Positions 14,417 through 23,131 of a stretch of DNA of 64,000 nt are shown here, one piece after another (the stretch's first letter is position 1; the number at the start of each line of letters is the position of its first letter). The notes beneath the pieces were generated by a model that was given only the letters and a program-made list of their open reading frames with translations, was not told the DNA's origin and did no database searches. This stretch comes from AP-15 sp035538335. Its GTDB lineage: Bacteria > Pseudomonadota > Alphaproteobacteria > ATCC43930 > CGMCC-115725. The translations under genes and the position numbers were made by a program. The stretch lies in assembly GCA_035538335.1 (NCBI GenBank), contig DATLKN010000031.1:1-64000 (forward strand), written 5' to 3'.

Positions 14417-15872
14417 GCTGCTGGGAGAGCCCCTAGCGGCGAGGAACGGGGCGCCGCCTATCGACCCCGAAATCAAGGGTCTGAGCGCCGACTCGCGGAC
14501 CGTCAGACCAGGTTTTCTGTTTGCCGCGCTCGCCGGCATGCGCCTCGACGGGCGGCAATTCGCCGCGGAGGCGGTGGCGCGCGGCGCCGTCGCGGTGCTG
14601 ACCGATCGGGCGGGCGCGGCGGCGCTGCCGCAAGCCGCCGCCCGGCATGCCGTCGTCGTCGCGGACGACAATCCGCGCCGCCGCTTCGCGCTCCTCGCCG
14701 CCCGCTTCCATCCGCGCCGGCCGAAGACGATCGCCGCCGTCACCGGCACCAACGGCAAGACCTCGGTCGTGCACTTCACGCGCGAGATCTGGACGCGGCT
14801 CGGGCATCCGGCGGCGAGCCTCGGAACGCTGGGGCTGGTGACGCCGGCCGGCCGCCGGCCGGGCTCGCTGACGACGCCCGATCCGGCGGCGTTGCACGAA
14901 ACGCTCGCGGCACTCGCCGCCGACGGCATCGAGCGCGTCGCGCTCGAAGCCTCGAGCCACGGCCTCGAACAGTTCCGGCTCGACGGGCTCGAATTCGCCG
15001 CCGCCGCCTTCACCAACCTGACCCGCGATCATCTCGACTATCATCGCGGCATGGAATCCTACCGCGCCGCGAAGGAGCGGCTGTTCGCCGTGTTGTTGGC
15101 GGCGGAGGGCGCCGCCGTCATCAACGCCGACAGCCCCGAATTCCCGCGGCTGGCGGCGCTTTGCCGCGGGCGCGGGCAGCGCCTGCTCGCCTATGGCACG
15201 GCGCGCGGCGCGCAGTTGCGCCTGCTCGCGCGCGAGGCGCTGCCGCAAGGGCAACGCCTCGCGCTCGAATTGTTCGGCGAAGAGCGCGATGTGCTGCTGC
15301 CGCTCGTCGGCGATTTCCAGGCGATGAACGCGCTGGCCGCGCTCGGGCTGGCGGTCGCGACCGATGCCCGGGCCGAGGATGCCTGCGCCGCCCTCGAAAC
15401 CCTGACCGGCGTCCCCGGCCGGGTCGAGCTGGTGGCGCGGACCGCCGGCGGCGGCGGGGTCGTCGTCGATTACGCGCACACCCCGGATGCGCTCGCCACC
15501 GTGCTCGCCGCCTTGCGGCCGCATGCGAAGGGCCGCCTCGTCGTCCTCTTCGGCTGCGGCGGCGACCGCGACCCCGGCAAGCGGCCGATGATGGGCGAGA
15601 TCGCCGGCCGGCTCGCCGACGCCGTCTACGTCACCGACGACAACCCGCGCAGCGAGCCGCCGCAACTGATCCGCCGCGCCATCCTCGAGGCCGTCCCGCA
15701 GGCCGTCGAGATCGGCGATCGGCGGCAGGCGATCGCGGCCGCGATCGGTGCCCTCGCCCCCGGCGACCTGCTCGTCGTCGCCGGCAAGGGGCACGAGACG
15801 GGGCAGATCGTCGGCGACAAGACCTACCCTTTCGACGACGCGCAGATCGTCCGCGAGGTTCTCGCCCGATGA
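14403..15872 (+). CDS. murE: UDP-N-acetylmuramoyl-L-alanyl-D-glutamate--2,6-diaminopimelate ligase (MurE)
   Basis: MurE adds the third amino acid to the peptidoglycan stem peptide in the cytoplasm. The 489-residue protein has GLSADSRTVRPGFLFAAL (UDP-sugar side), the ATP loop TGTNGKTS (about 113-120), EASSHGLEQFRLDG, and DNPR near 413. DNPR marks the enzymes that use meso-diaminopimelate rather than lysine. The likely start is a TTG at 14403, because homologues begin close to LRLTELL and no ATG is available until well inside the UDP-binding domain. It overlaps ftsI by 14 bases and murF by 4. Confidence 0.95.
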   Translation: MRLTELLGEPLAARNGAPPIDPEIKGLSADSRTVRPGFLFAALAGMRLDGRQFAAEAVARGAVAVLTDRAGAAALPQAAARHAVVVADDNPRRRFALLAARFHPRRPKTIAAVTGTNGKTSVVHFTREIWTRLGHPAASLGTLGLVTPAGRRPGSLTTPDPAALHETLAALAADGIERVALEASSHGLEQFRLDGLEFAAAAFTNLTRDHLDYHRGMESYRAAKERLFAVLLAAEGAAVINADSPEFPRLAALCRGRGQRLLAYGTARGAQLRLLAREALPQGQRLALELFGEERDVLLPLVGDFQAMNALAALGLAVATDARAEDACAALETLTGVPGRVELVARTAGGGGVVVDYAHTPDALATVLAALRPHAKGRLVVLFGCGGDRDPGKRPMMGEIAGRLADAVYVTDDNPRSEPPQLIRRAILEAVPQAVEIGDRRQAIAAAIGALAPGDLLVVAGKGHETGQIVGDKTYPFDDAQIVREVLAR

Positions 15873-17290
15873 ACGCCGCGCCGCCGCCGCTGTGGCAGGC
15901 CGCCGAGGCGGCGGCCGCGACGGGCGGCAGCAATACCGCGCCGTGGACGGCGAGCGGCGTCTCGATCGATAGCCGCAGCCTCGCTGCGGGCGAGCTGTTC
16001 GTGGCGCTCCGCGGCCCCCACCATGACGGGCACGATTTCGCCGCCGCCGCCTTTGCGCGCGGCGCCGCGGCAGCGCTCGTCGATCGCCCGGTGGCCGGGC
16101 TGGCGGAGCCGGCGCCGCTGCTCGAGGTCGAGGACACGCTCGCCGCCCTCGCCCGCCTCGGCGCGGCCGGGCGGCGGCGCAGCGCGGCGCGCGTCGTGGC
16201 GGTCACCGGCAGCGTCGGCAAGACCGGCACCAAAGAGGCGCTGCGCCTCGCGCTCGCCGCCTACGGCGAAAGCTTCGCCTCGGCCGGCAGCCTCAACAAT
16301 CACTGGGGCGTGCCCTTGTCGCTGGCGCGGCTGCCGCAGAGCGCCCGCTGGGCCGTCTTCGAGCTGGGCATGAACCATCCGGGCGAGATCGGCGCCTTGA
16401 CGCGGCTGGTGCGCCCGCATGCCGCCCTGGTGACGACGATCGAGCCGGCGCATCTCGGCTATTTCGCCTCGCTCGAGGCAATCGCCGACGCCAAGGCGGA
16501 AATCTTCGAAGGCCTGGAAGCGGGCGGCGCCGCAATCCTCAACCGCGACAACCGCTATTTCGAGCGCTTGGCGGCGAAGGCGCGAGAGGCTGGGGCCGGC
16601 AGGGTGATCGGCTTCGGCGCCGACCCGCATGCCGAGGTGCGGTTGCTCGATTGTTCGGTCGGCCCCGACGGCGGCACCGTCGTCGCGGCGGCGTTCGCGG
16701 ACGGCGAATTGCACTACCGCCTCGCCGTGCCGGGGCGGCATTGGGTGCAGAACTCGCTCGCCGTCCTCGGCGCGCTTCTTGGCCTCGGCCTCGACCCGCG
16801 CCCCGGCGCGCAGGCGCTCGCCCGGCTCGACGCGCTGCCCGGCCGCGGCCGCCGCCACCTTCTGCCGTGGCAGGGCGGCGTGCTGACGCTGATCGACGAG
16901 AGCTACAATGCGAGCCCCGCTTCGGTGCGCGCCGCTCTTGCCGTTCTCGCCGACACGCGCCCCGGCCCCGGCGGCAGGCGGCTCGCGGTGCTCGGCGACA
17001 TGCTCGAGCTGGGCGAGGAAAGCGCCCGCCTGCATCGCGAGCTGGCCGCTCCGCTCGCCGATGCCGGGATCGACCGCGTCTTTCTGATCGGCCGCGCGAT
17101 CAATGCCTTGCACGAGGTTTTGCCGGACTCCGTCCGCGGCGGGTTGTGGGACGACGCGGATGCGGCTATGCCTTCCCTCCTACGCCTTCTGCAACCCGGC
17201 GATGTCGTGACGGTAAAAGGTTCCTACGGCGTGGGCCTCGCCCGCGTCGTGGAGCGGTTGTGTGCCCGGTCGGCAGAGCCCGAGACGTGA
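15869..17290 (+). CDS. murF: UDP-N-acetylmuramoyl-tripeptide--D-alanyl-D-alanine ligase (MurF)
   Basis: MurF joins the D-Ala-D-Ala dipeptide made by Ddl to the UDP-MurNAc-tripeptide. The 473-residue protein contains GVSIDSRSLAAGELFVAL, the ATP loop TGSVGKTGTKEAL (about 112-124), NNHWGVPLSLARL, VFELGMNHPGEIG and IDESYNASPASVRAAL, all typical of MurF. The ATG at 15869 overlaps the murE stop (ATGA). A 4-base gap follows before mraY. Confidence 0.96.
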   Translation: MNAAPPPLWQAAEAAAATGGSNTAPWTASGVSIDSRSLAAGELFVALRGPHHDGHDFAAAAFARGAAAALVDRPVAGLAEPAPLLEVEDTLAALARLGAAGRRRSAARVVAVTGSVGKTGTKEALRLALAAYGESFASAGSLNNHWGVPLSLARLPQSARWAVFELGMNHPGEIGALTRLVRPHAALVTTIEPAHLGYFASLEAIADAKAEIFEGLEAGGAAILNRDNRYFERLAAKAREAGAGRVIGFGADPHAEVRLLDCSVGPDGGTVVAAAFADGELHYRLAVPGRHWVQNSLAVLGALLGLGLDPRPGAQALARLDALPGRGRRHLLPWQGGVLTLIDESYNASPASVRAALAVLADTRPGPGGRRLAVLGDMLELGEESARLHRELAAPLADAGIDRVFLIGRAINALHEVLPDSVRGGLWDDADAAMPSLLRLLQPGDVVTVKGSYGVGLARVVERLCARSAEPET

Positions 17291-17294
17291 TCCG

Positions 17295-18383
17295 ATGCTG
17301 TATCTGTTGCTGTTCCCGCTCGCCGACCGCTTTCAGCTCTTCAACCTGTTCCGCTACATCACTTTTCGCTCCGGCGGCGCGGTCGTCACCGCGCTGTTGA
17401 TCAGCTTTATCGCCGGCCCGCGCATCATCGCCTGGCTGCGCGCCCGCCAGGGTGACGGGCAGCCGATCCGCAGCGACGGCCCGGAAAGCCATCTGCTGCG
17501 CAAGAAGGGCACGCCGACGATGGGCGGCGTCTTGATCCTGCTGGGCGTCGTGGCGGCGACGCTGTTGTGGGCCGACCTCGCCAATCTTTACGTCTGGGTC
17601 GTTCTTTTGGTCACCGGCGGCTTCGGGCTGATCGGTTTTTTCGACGATTACAAAAAGCTCGCCCGCCGCTCGCACAAGGGGCTGCCGGGGCGCACCAAGC
17701 TGCTGCTCGAAATCGCGCTGAGCGCGGCCGCCTGCGTCGCCCTCGCCTTCATCATGCGGCCGCCGCTCGCCAACGCGCTCGCCGTGCCGTTCTTGAAGAA
17801 CGTGCTGATCGAGCTCGGCTGGTTCTTCCCGATCTTCGGCGTTCTCGTCATCGTCGGCGCCTCGAACGCGGTCAACCTGACCGACGGGCTCGACGGGCTC
17901 GCCATCGTGCCGGCGATGATCGCCGCCGGCTGCTTCGCGCTGATCGCCTATCTCGTCGGCAATCTGATCTTCGCCAACTACCTGCAGATCCACCATGTCG
18001 CCGGCGCCGGCGAACTCTGCGTCTTCTGCGGCGCGATGGTCGGCGCCGGGCTCGGCTTTCTGTGGTTCAACGCGCCACCCGCCATGGTCTTCATGGGCGA
18101 CACCGGCTCCCTCTCGATCGGCGGCGCGCTCGGCACGATCAGCGTCGTCACCAAGCACGAACTGGTGCTGGCGATCATCGGCGGCCTCTTCGTGCTCGAG
18201 GCGGTCTCGGTCATCGTGCAGGTTGCGAGCTTCAAATTGACCGGCCGCCGCGTCTTCCGGATGGCGCCGCTGCACCATCATTTCGAGCAGAAGGGCTGGG
18301 CCGAGGCGACCATCGTCATCCGCTTCTGGATCATTGCCTCGATCCTCGCGATCGCCGGGCTGGCAACGCTGAAATTGCGCTGA
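17295..18383 (+). CDS. mraY: Phospho-N-acetylmuramoyl-pentapeptide transferase (MraY)
   Basis: MraY moves the MurNAc-pentapeptide onto undecaprenyl phosphate, making lipid I at the inner membrane. The 362-residue protein is polytopic and shows GTPTMGGVLIL, the catalytic FFDDYKKL, NAVNLTDGLDGLA, FMGDTGSLSIGG and PLHHHFEQKGW, all diagnostic. The ATG at 17295 matches the family start (MLYLLL-PL); an in-frame ATG 33 bases upstream lies inside murF. The next gene of the usual cluster, murD, is missing; only 128 bases separate mraY from ftsW. Confidence 0.97.
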   Translation: MLYLLLFPLADRFQLFNLFRYITFRSGGAVVTALLISFIAGPRIIAWLRARQGDGQPIRSDGPESHLLRKKGTPTMGGVLILLGVVAATLLWADLANLYVWVVLLVTGGFGLIGFFDDYKKLARRSHKGLPGRTKLLLEIALSAAACVALAFIMRPPLANALAVPFLKNVLIELGWFFPIFGVLVIVGASNAVNLTDGLDGLAIVPAMIAAGCFALIAYLVGNLIFANYLQIHHVAGAGELCVFCGAMVGAGLGFLWFNAPPAMVFMGDTGSLSIGGALGTISVVTKHELVLAIIGGLFVLEAVSVIVQVASFKLTGRRVFRMAPLHHHFEQKGWAEATIVIRFWIIASILAIAGLATLKLR

Positions 18384-18416
18384 AAGGAACAAGAATTAGT
18401 GGTTCAGAGTGGGCGA

Positions 18417-18515
18417 ATGCGCTATATGAGCGGTAGAACGGATCCGGAAATCGCGATGGTCACCGGTGTCGCGCCAGCGCTTGCGCCGACCGTCGGCGAG
18501 GACACGAGCCGATGA
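18417..18515 (+). CDS. Possible 32-codon leader ORF coupled to ftsW
   Basis: In the gap where murD would normally lie, an ATG at 18417 (alternative ATG at 18426) opens a frame beginning MRYMSGRTDPEIAM and ending at a TGA that overlaps the ftsW ATG (ATGA). Every other junction in the cluster is arranged in the same way, so the frame may be translated to couple ftsW to mraY. It shows no similarity I can see to MurD. It may equally be chance; no strong ribosome site is visible. Confidence 0.35.
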   Translation: MRYMSGRTDPEIAMVTGVAPALAPTVGEDTSR

Positions 18516-19630
18516 GGTTCGCGCGCATCGACCAGAGCCCGGTGGCGCGCTGGTGGTGGACCGTCGACCGCTGGAGCCTCGTCGCGCTCGCCCTGCTGAT
18601 GGGCATCGGCATCTTGTTGAGCCTCGCCGCGAGCCCCGCGGTGGCGCTGCGCATCGGCTACGGCCCGCTGCATTTCGTGCGCCGCCACCTCGCCGTGCTG
18701 CCGGCGGCGATCGCGCTGATGCTGACGGTCTCGCTGCAAACCCCGCGGACAGTGCGGCGCATCGCGCTGATCGGCTTTGTCGTCGCCTTGGCCCTCGTCG
18801 CACTGACCTTCGTGATCGGCGCCGAGGTCAAGGGGGCGCGGCGCTGGATCGAGCTGCCGGGCTTGTCCGTGCAGCCTTCCGAGTTCCTGAAGCCGACTTT
18901 CGCGGTGCTCGCCGCCTGGCTCTTCGCCGAAAAGAAGCTGCGCCCGAATTTTCCCGGCAATGCGGTCTCGACCGTGCTCTTCCTGGTGATTCTGGCGATG
19001 CTGCTGAAACAGCCGGATTTCGGCATGGCGGTCGTCGTGGCGGTGGTGTGGTTCGCGCAGTTCTTCATGGCCGGGCTGCGCCTTTATTGGGTCGCCGCCT
19101 GGACGCTGGCGGGCGCGGTGGGCGTATACGGCGCCTATCTGTTTTCGCCGCACGTGCAGGCGCGGATCAACGACTTCCTCAACCCGACCGCGGCCGACAG
19201 CTACCAGGTCAACCGCTCGATCGAGGCCTTCGTCCATGGCGGCCTGTGGGGTGTCGGGCCGGGCGAGGGGACGGTCAAGAATTTTCTCCCCGACGCGCAT
19301 GCCGATTTTGTCTTCGCCGTCGCCGGCGAGGAGTTGGGCTTCATCGCCTGCCTTTTTATCGTCGGACTTTTCGGCTTCATCGTGTTGCGCGGCTTTTCCC
19401 GGCTGCTGCAGGAGAGCAATCTGTTCGTGCTGCTCGCCGCGACCGGCTTGTTGATCCAGTTCGGGCTGCAGGCGGTCATCAACATGGCGACGACGTTGCG
19501 GCTGATCCCGACCAAGGGAATGACGCTGCCCTTCCTGTCATATGGCGGCTCCTCGATGCTGGCATTGGGGCTCGGCATGGGGATGCTGCTGGCATTGACG
19601 CGCAAACGGCTGGCGGGCGGCGAGACATGA
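18512..19630 (+). CDS. ftsW: Septal peptidoglycan polymerase FtsW
   Basis: FtsW is the SEDS-family glycosyltransferase that polymerises lipid II at the septum together with FtsI. The 372-residue protein has about ten membrane spans and the family blocks GARRWIELPGLSVQPSEFLK, QPDFGMAVV, YQVNRSIEAF-HGG-WGVGPGEG, LPDAHADFVFAVAGEELGF and LPFLSYGGSSMLALG. The loop between GEG and DAHADF carries the conserved charged residues. It overlaps murG by 4 bases. Its N-terminal WWWTVDRWSL is typical of alphaproteobacteria. Confidence 0.96.
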   Translation: MRFARIDQSPVARWWWTVDRWSLVALALLMGIGILLSLAASPAVALRIGYGPLHFVRRHLAVLPAAIALMLTVSLQTPRTVRRIALIGFVVALALVALTFVIGAEVKGARRWIELPGLSVQPSEFLKPTFAVLAAWLFAEKKLRPNFPGNAVSTVLFLVILAMLLKQPDFGMAVVVAVVWFAQFFMAGLRLYWVAAWTLAGAVGVYGAYLFSPHVQARINDFLNPTAADSYQVNRSIEAFVHGGLWGVGPGEGTVKNFLPDAHADFVFAVAGEELGFIACLFIVGLFGFIVLRGFSRLLQESNLFVLLAATGLLIQFGLQAVINMATTLRLIPTKGMTLPFLSYGGSSMLALGLGMGMLLALTRKRLAGGET

Positions 19631-20754
19631 GCGGCCCCGTCGTTATCGCCGCCGGCGGCACCGGCGGGCATCTGTTCCCGGCGGAGGCGCTGGCGGCCGA
19701 GCTGACCCGGCGCGGCGAGCGGGTCGAGTTCGTGACCGACGCGCGCAGCGAGGCCTTTGCCGAGCGGCTCGCCGGGGTCGCGGTGCACCGCGTGCGCGCC
19801 GGGCGCCCGCAAGGCGGACCCTGGCGCGCCGCCCGCGGCCTTGCCGAGCTCGCCCGCGGGACGGTCGCGGCGCGCCGGCTGTTGCGCCGCCTCGGGCCGC
19901 GCGTTGTCGTCGGCTTTGGCGGCTATCCCTCGCTGCCGGCGATGCTGGCCGCTGCCTCGGTCGGCCTGCCGGTCGTCATTCACGAGCAGAACGCCGTGCT
20001 CGGCCGCGCCAACCGGCTGCTCGCCGGCTGGGCGCGGGCGATCGCCACCGCCTTTCCCGAGACGATCGGGCTGCGGCCGCGCGACCGGGCGCGGGCGAGC
20101 CATACCGGCAACCCGGTGCGCCCCTCGATCCTCGCCCGCGCGGCCGCGCCGTACGCGCCGCCCGCCGCGGCCGGCGCGATCGAGCTGTTGGTCATCGGCG
20201 GCAGCCAGGGCGCGCGGGTTCTGAGCGAGGTCGTGCCGGCGGCGCTCGCCATGTTGCCCGAGGGTTTGCGCCGGCGCCTGCAAGTCGTGCAGCAGGCCCG
20301 CCCCGAGGATCGCGCCGGCGTCGCCGAAGCCTATCGCGCCAGCGCCATCGCCGCCGAGACCGAGAGCTTTTTCCGCGACATGCCGGAGCGGCTCGAACGG
20401 GCGCATCTGGTGATCTCGCGGGCCGGCGCCTCGACGATCGCCGAACTTTCGGCGATCGGCCGGCCGGCGCTGCTCGTCCCCTATCCGCACGCGACGGACG
20501 ACCATCAAAGCGAGAACGCGCGCGCCTTCGCCGCCGCCGGCGGCGGCTGGGTCGTGGCGCAGCGCGAGCTGACCGCCGTTGGCCTCGCGCACCGGCTCGA
20601 AAGCCTCCTCGGCGACGGCGACGGCCTCGCGATGGCGGCGCGGCGGGCGCGCCAGTTCGGCCGCCGCGACGCCGTCCAGCTGCTCGCCTCGCTCGCGCTC
20701 TCGGTCGCGCCGCCGGCCGGTTGCGCCGCGCCCGGACGGGAGCGCGCCGCATGA
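19627..20754 (+). CDS. murG: UDP-N-acetylglucosamine--N-acetylmuramyl-(pentapeptide) pyrophosphoryl-undecaprenol N-acetylglucosamine transferase (MurG)
   Basis: MurG adds GlcNAc to lipid I, giving lipid II, on the cytoplasmic face of the membrane. The 375-residue GT28 protein opens with IAAGGTGGHLFPAEALA, followed by VVGFGGYPSLPAMLAA, HEQNAVLGRANRLLA, the donor-site GGSQGARVLSEVVP, and VISRAGASTIAEL--IGRPALLVPYPHATDDHQ. All are standard. It starts inside the ftsW stop (ATGA) and ends over the murC start. Confidence 0.97.
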   Translation: MSGPVVIAAGGTGGHLFPAEALAAELTRRGERVEFVTDARSEAFAERLAGVAVHRVRAGRPQGGPWRAARGLAELARGTVAARRLLRRLGPRVVVGFGGYPSLPAMLAAASVGLPVVIHEQNAVLGRANRLLAGWARAIATAFPETIGLRPRDRARASHTGNPVRPSILARAAAPYAPPAAAGAIELLVIGGSQGARVLSEVVPAALAMLPEGLRRRLQVVQQARPEDRAGVAEAYRASAIAAETESFFRDMPERLERAHLVISRAGASTIAELSAIGRPALLVPYPHATDDHQSENARAFAAAGGGWVVAQRELTAVGLAHRLESLLGDGDGLAMAARRARQFGRRDAVQLLASLALSVAPPAGCAAPGRERAA

Positions 20755-22175
20755 GGGCGCTGCCGCGCACGATCGGTCCGGTGCATTTCGTCGGCATCGG
20801 CGGCATCGGCATGAGCGGCATCGCCGAGGTGCTGCACAGCCTCGGCCACAAGGTGCAGGGCAGCGACCTCGCCGACGGCGCCAATCAGCGGCGGCTGGCC
20901 GAGCGCGGCATCCCGGTCGCGATCGGGCACGCCGCGGAAAATCTCGGGTCGGCCGAGGTGGTCGTGATCTCCTCGGCCGTCAAGCCCGACAATCCGGAAG
21001 TCGTCGCCGCGCGCGAGCGCCGCATCCCGGTGGTGCGCCGGGCCGAGATGCTCGGCGAGCTGATGCGCCTCAAATGGTCGATCGCGATCGCCGGCACGCA
21101 CGGCAAGACGACGACGACCTCGCTGATCGGGGCATTGCTCGAAGCCGCGGGGCTCGACCCGACGGTGATCAACGGCGGCATCGTCAATGCCTACGGCACC
21201 AACACCCGGCTCGGCGGCGGCGACTGGATGGTGGTCGAGGCCGACGAAAGCGACGGCACCTTCACGCGGCTGCCGGCGACCGTCGCGGTCGTCACCAACA
21301 TCGACCCCGAGCATCTCGATTTTTTCGGCAACTTCGACGCGCTGCGCCAGGCCTTCGAGAGCTTCGTCTCGAATATCCCGTTCTACGGCTTCGCCGTGCT
21401 GTGCATCGATCACCCGGTGGTGCAGGGGATGATTCCGAAACTCTCCGACCGCCGCGTCTTGACCTACGGCTTTAGCCCTCAGGCCGACATCCGCGCCGCC
21501 GATGTGCGGCTGGGGCGCGACGGCGCCCGCTTCGACGTCGTCGTCGCCGACTGGATGGCCGATCGCGGACGGGTGATTTCCGGGCTGCACCTGCCGATGT
21601 TCGGGCTGCACAACGTGCAGAACTCGCTGGCCGCGGTCGCCGTTGCCGAGGAGATGGGCCTCGGCGAGGAGGCGGTGCGCGCGGCGCTCAGGGAGTTCAA
21701 GGGGGTGAAGCGCCGCTTCACCAAGACGGGCGAATGGAACGGCGTTCCGATCATCGACGACTACGCCCATCACCCGGTCGAGATCGCCGCCGTGCTGAAG
21801 GCGGCGCGCGCCATCGTCGAGGGGCGCCTCGTCGCCGTCGTGCAGCCGCACCGCTACAGCCGGGTCGCCAATCTGTTCGACGGCTTCTGCACCGCCTTCA
21901 ACGACGCCGACCTCGTCCTCGTCGCCGACATCTACGCCGCCGGCGAGGCGCCGATGGACGGCATCAGCCGCGACGCGATCGTCGCCGGGCTGCGCGCGCA
22001 CGGGCATCGCGACGTGCGCCCGCTGCTCGACCCGCAGGATCTCGCGCTGATCCTGCGCGACATCGTGATGGCCGGCGACATGATCGTCTTTCTCGGCGCC
22101 GGCTCGATCACCGGCTGGGCGAACCGCCTGCCGCAGGATCTGGCGCATCTGCGCCCGCGGGGGCGGCCGATATGA
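20751..22175 (+). CDS. murC: UDP-N-acetylmuramate--L-alanine ligase (MurC)
   Basis: MurC adds L-alanine, the first stem-peptide residue, to UDP-MurNAc. The 474-residue protein has the N-terminal dinucleotide-like HFVGIGGIGMSGIAEVL, the ATP loop AGTHGKTTTTSL (about 114-125), EADESDGTFTRL, TNIDPEHLDFFG and DDYAHHPVEIAAVLKAAR, all diagnostic. The ATG at 20751 overlaps the murG stop; an in-frame ATG at 20721 lies inside murG and is not needed. It overlaps murB by 4 bases. Confidence 0.97.
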   Translation: MRALPRTIGPVHFVGIGGIGMSGIAEVLHSLGHKVQGSDLADGANQRRLAERGIPVAIGHAAENLGSAEVVVISSAVKPDNPEVVAARERRIPVVRRAEMLGELMRLKWSIAIAGTHGKTTTTSLIGALLEAAGLDPTVINGGIVNAYGTNTRLGGGDWMVVEADESDGTFTRLPATVAVVTNIDPEHLDFFGNFDALRQAFESFVSNIPFYGFAVLCIDHPVVQGMIPKLSDRRVLTYGFSPQADIRAADVRLGRDGARFDVVVADWMADRGRVISGLHLPMFGLHNVQNSLAAVAVAEEMGLGEEAVRAALREFKGVKRRFTKTGEWNGVPIIDDYAHHPVEIAAVLKAARAIVEGRLVAVVQPHRYSRVANLFDGFCTAFNDADLVLVADIYAAGEAPMDGISRDAIVAGLRAHGHRDVRPLLDPQDLALILRDIVMAGDMIVFLGAGSITGWANRLPQDLAHLRPRGRPI

Positions 22176-23131
22176 TGGCGTTGCGCGGCGACAGGGGCGC
22201 GCCGCTTGCCGCCCGGCTGCCGCCGGTGCGCGGCCGCATCGCCGCCGACGCCCCGCTGGGCAAGCTGACCTGGTTCGGGGTTGGCGGCCCCGCCGAGGTG
22301 TTGTTCCGCCCGGCCGACGCCGAGGATCTCGCGCAGTTCCTCGCCGCCCTGCCGGGCGAGGTGCCGGTCACCGTGATCGGCGTCGGCTCCAACCTCTTGG
22401 TGCGCGACGGCGGCGTCGAGGGGGTGGTCGTGCGGCTCGGGCGCGGCTTTGCCGACATTTCGATCGCCGGCGAGACCGTGCGGGCCGGCGCCGGCGCGCT
22501 CGACCTCAACGTCGCGCTGGCGGCCGTCGAGGCGGGCGTCGCCGGGCTCGAATTCCTCTCCGGCGTGCCGGGCACGATCGGCGGCGCGCTGCGCATGAAC
22601 GCCGGCGCCTACGGCACCGAGATGAAGGACGTGCTCGTCGAGGCGGGCGCGCTCGACTGCGCCGGCGTGCGCCACACGCTCTCGCTGCCGCAGATGGGGC
22701 TCTCCTACCGCCGCAGCGCGGCCGATCCGGCGTGGATATTCGTCGAAGCGCGCCTGCGCGGCCGGAGGGAGGAGCCGGCGGCGATCGCCGGCCGCATGCG
22801 CGAGATCCGCGCCTCGCGCGAAGCGAGCCAGCCGATCCGCGCCCATACCGGCGGCTCGACCTTCAAGAACCCGCCGGGCGACGCCGCTTGGCGGCTGATC
22901 GACGCGGCCGGCTGCCGCGGCCTCATGCGCGGCGGCGCGCAGGTCTCGGAAAAGCATACGAATTTCCTGATCAACACCGGCGCCGCCAGCGCCGCCGATC
23001 TGGAGGGCTTGGGCGAGGAGGTGCGCCGCCGCGTCTACGAGAATTCCGGCATTCTGCTCGAATGGGAGATCCGGCGCATCGGCCAGCCGCTGCCGGGCAT
23101 CGTCACGGTCGGCGCGGGAGCGACGCGGTGA
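22172..23131 (+). CDS. murB: UDP-N-acetylenolpyruvoylglucosamine reductase (MurB)
   Basis: MurB reduces UDP-GlcNAc-enolpyruvate to UDP-MurNAc with FAD and NADPH. The 319-residue protein shows LTWFGVGGPAEVLFRP, IGVGSNLLVRDGGVEGVVVRLG for FAD binding, GLEFLSGVPGTIGGALRMNAGAYG, the catalytic-serine region HTGGSTFKNPPG, and ISEKHTNFLIN-like QVSEKHTNFLINTG. This is a type I MurB. Two adjacent ATGs begin the gene, the first overlapping the murC stop. Its own stop overlaps the ddl GTG start. Confidence 0.97.
   Translation: MMALRGDRGAPLAARLPPVRGRIAADAPLGKLTWFGVGGPAEVLFRPADAEDLAQFLAALPGEVPVTVIGVGSNLLVRDGGVEGVVVRLGRGFADISIAGETVRAGAGALDLNVALAAVEAGVAGLEFLSGVPGTIGGALRMNAGAYGTEMKDVLVEAGALDCAGVRHTLSLPQMGLSYRRSAADPAWIFVEARLRGRREEPAAIAGRMREIRASREASQPIRAHTGGSTFKNPPGDAAWRLIDAAGCRGLMRGGAQVSEKHTNFLINTGAASAADLEGLGEEVRRRVYENSGILLEWEIRRIGQPLPGIVTVGAGATR

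Noticed and set aside
12899..15016. 705-codon frame antisense to ftsI and murE
   Set aside because: The plus-strand genes have all catalytic motifs; the antisense product is low-complexity.
18384..18511. Possible remnant of murD between mraY and ftsW
   Set aside because: None of the three frames shows a MurD motif such as the ATP loop or C-terminal blocks; the gap is simply too short.
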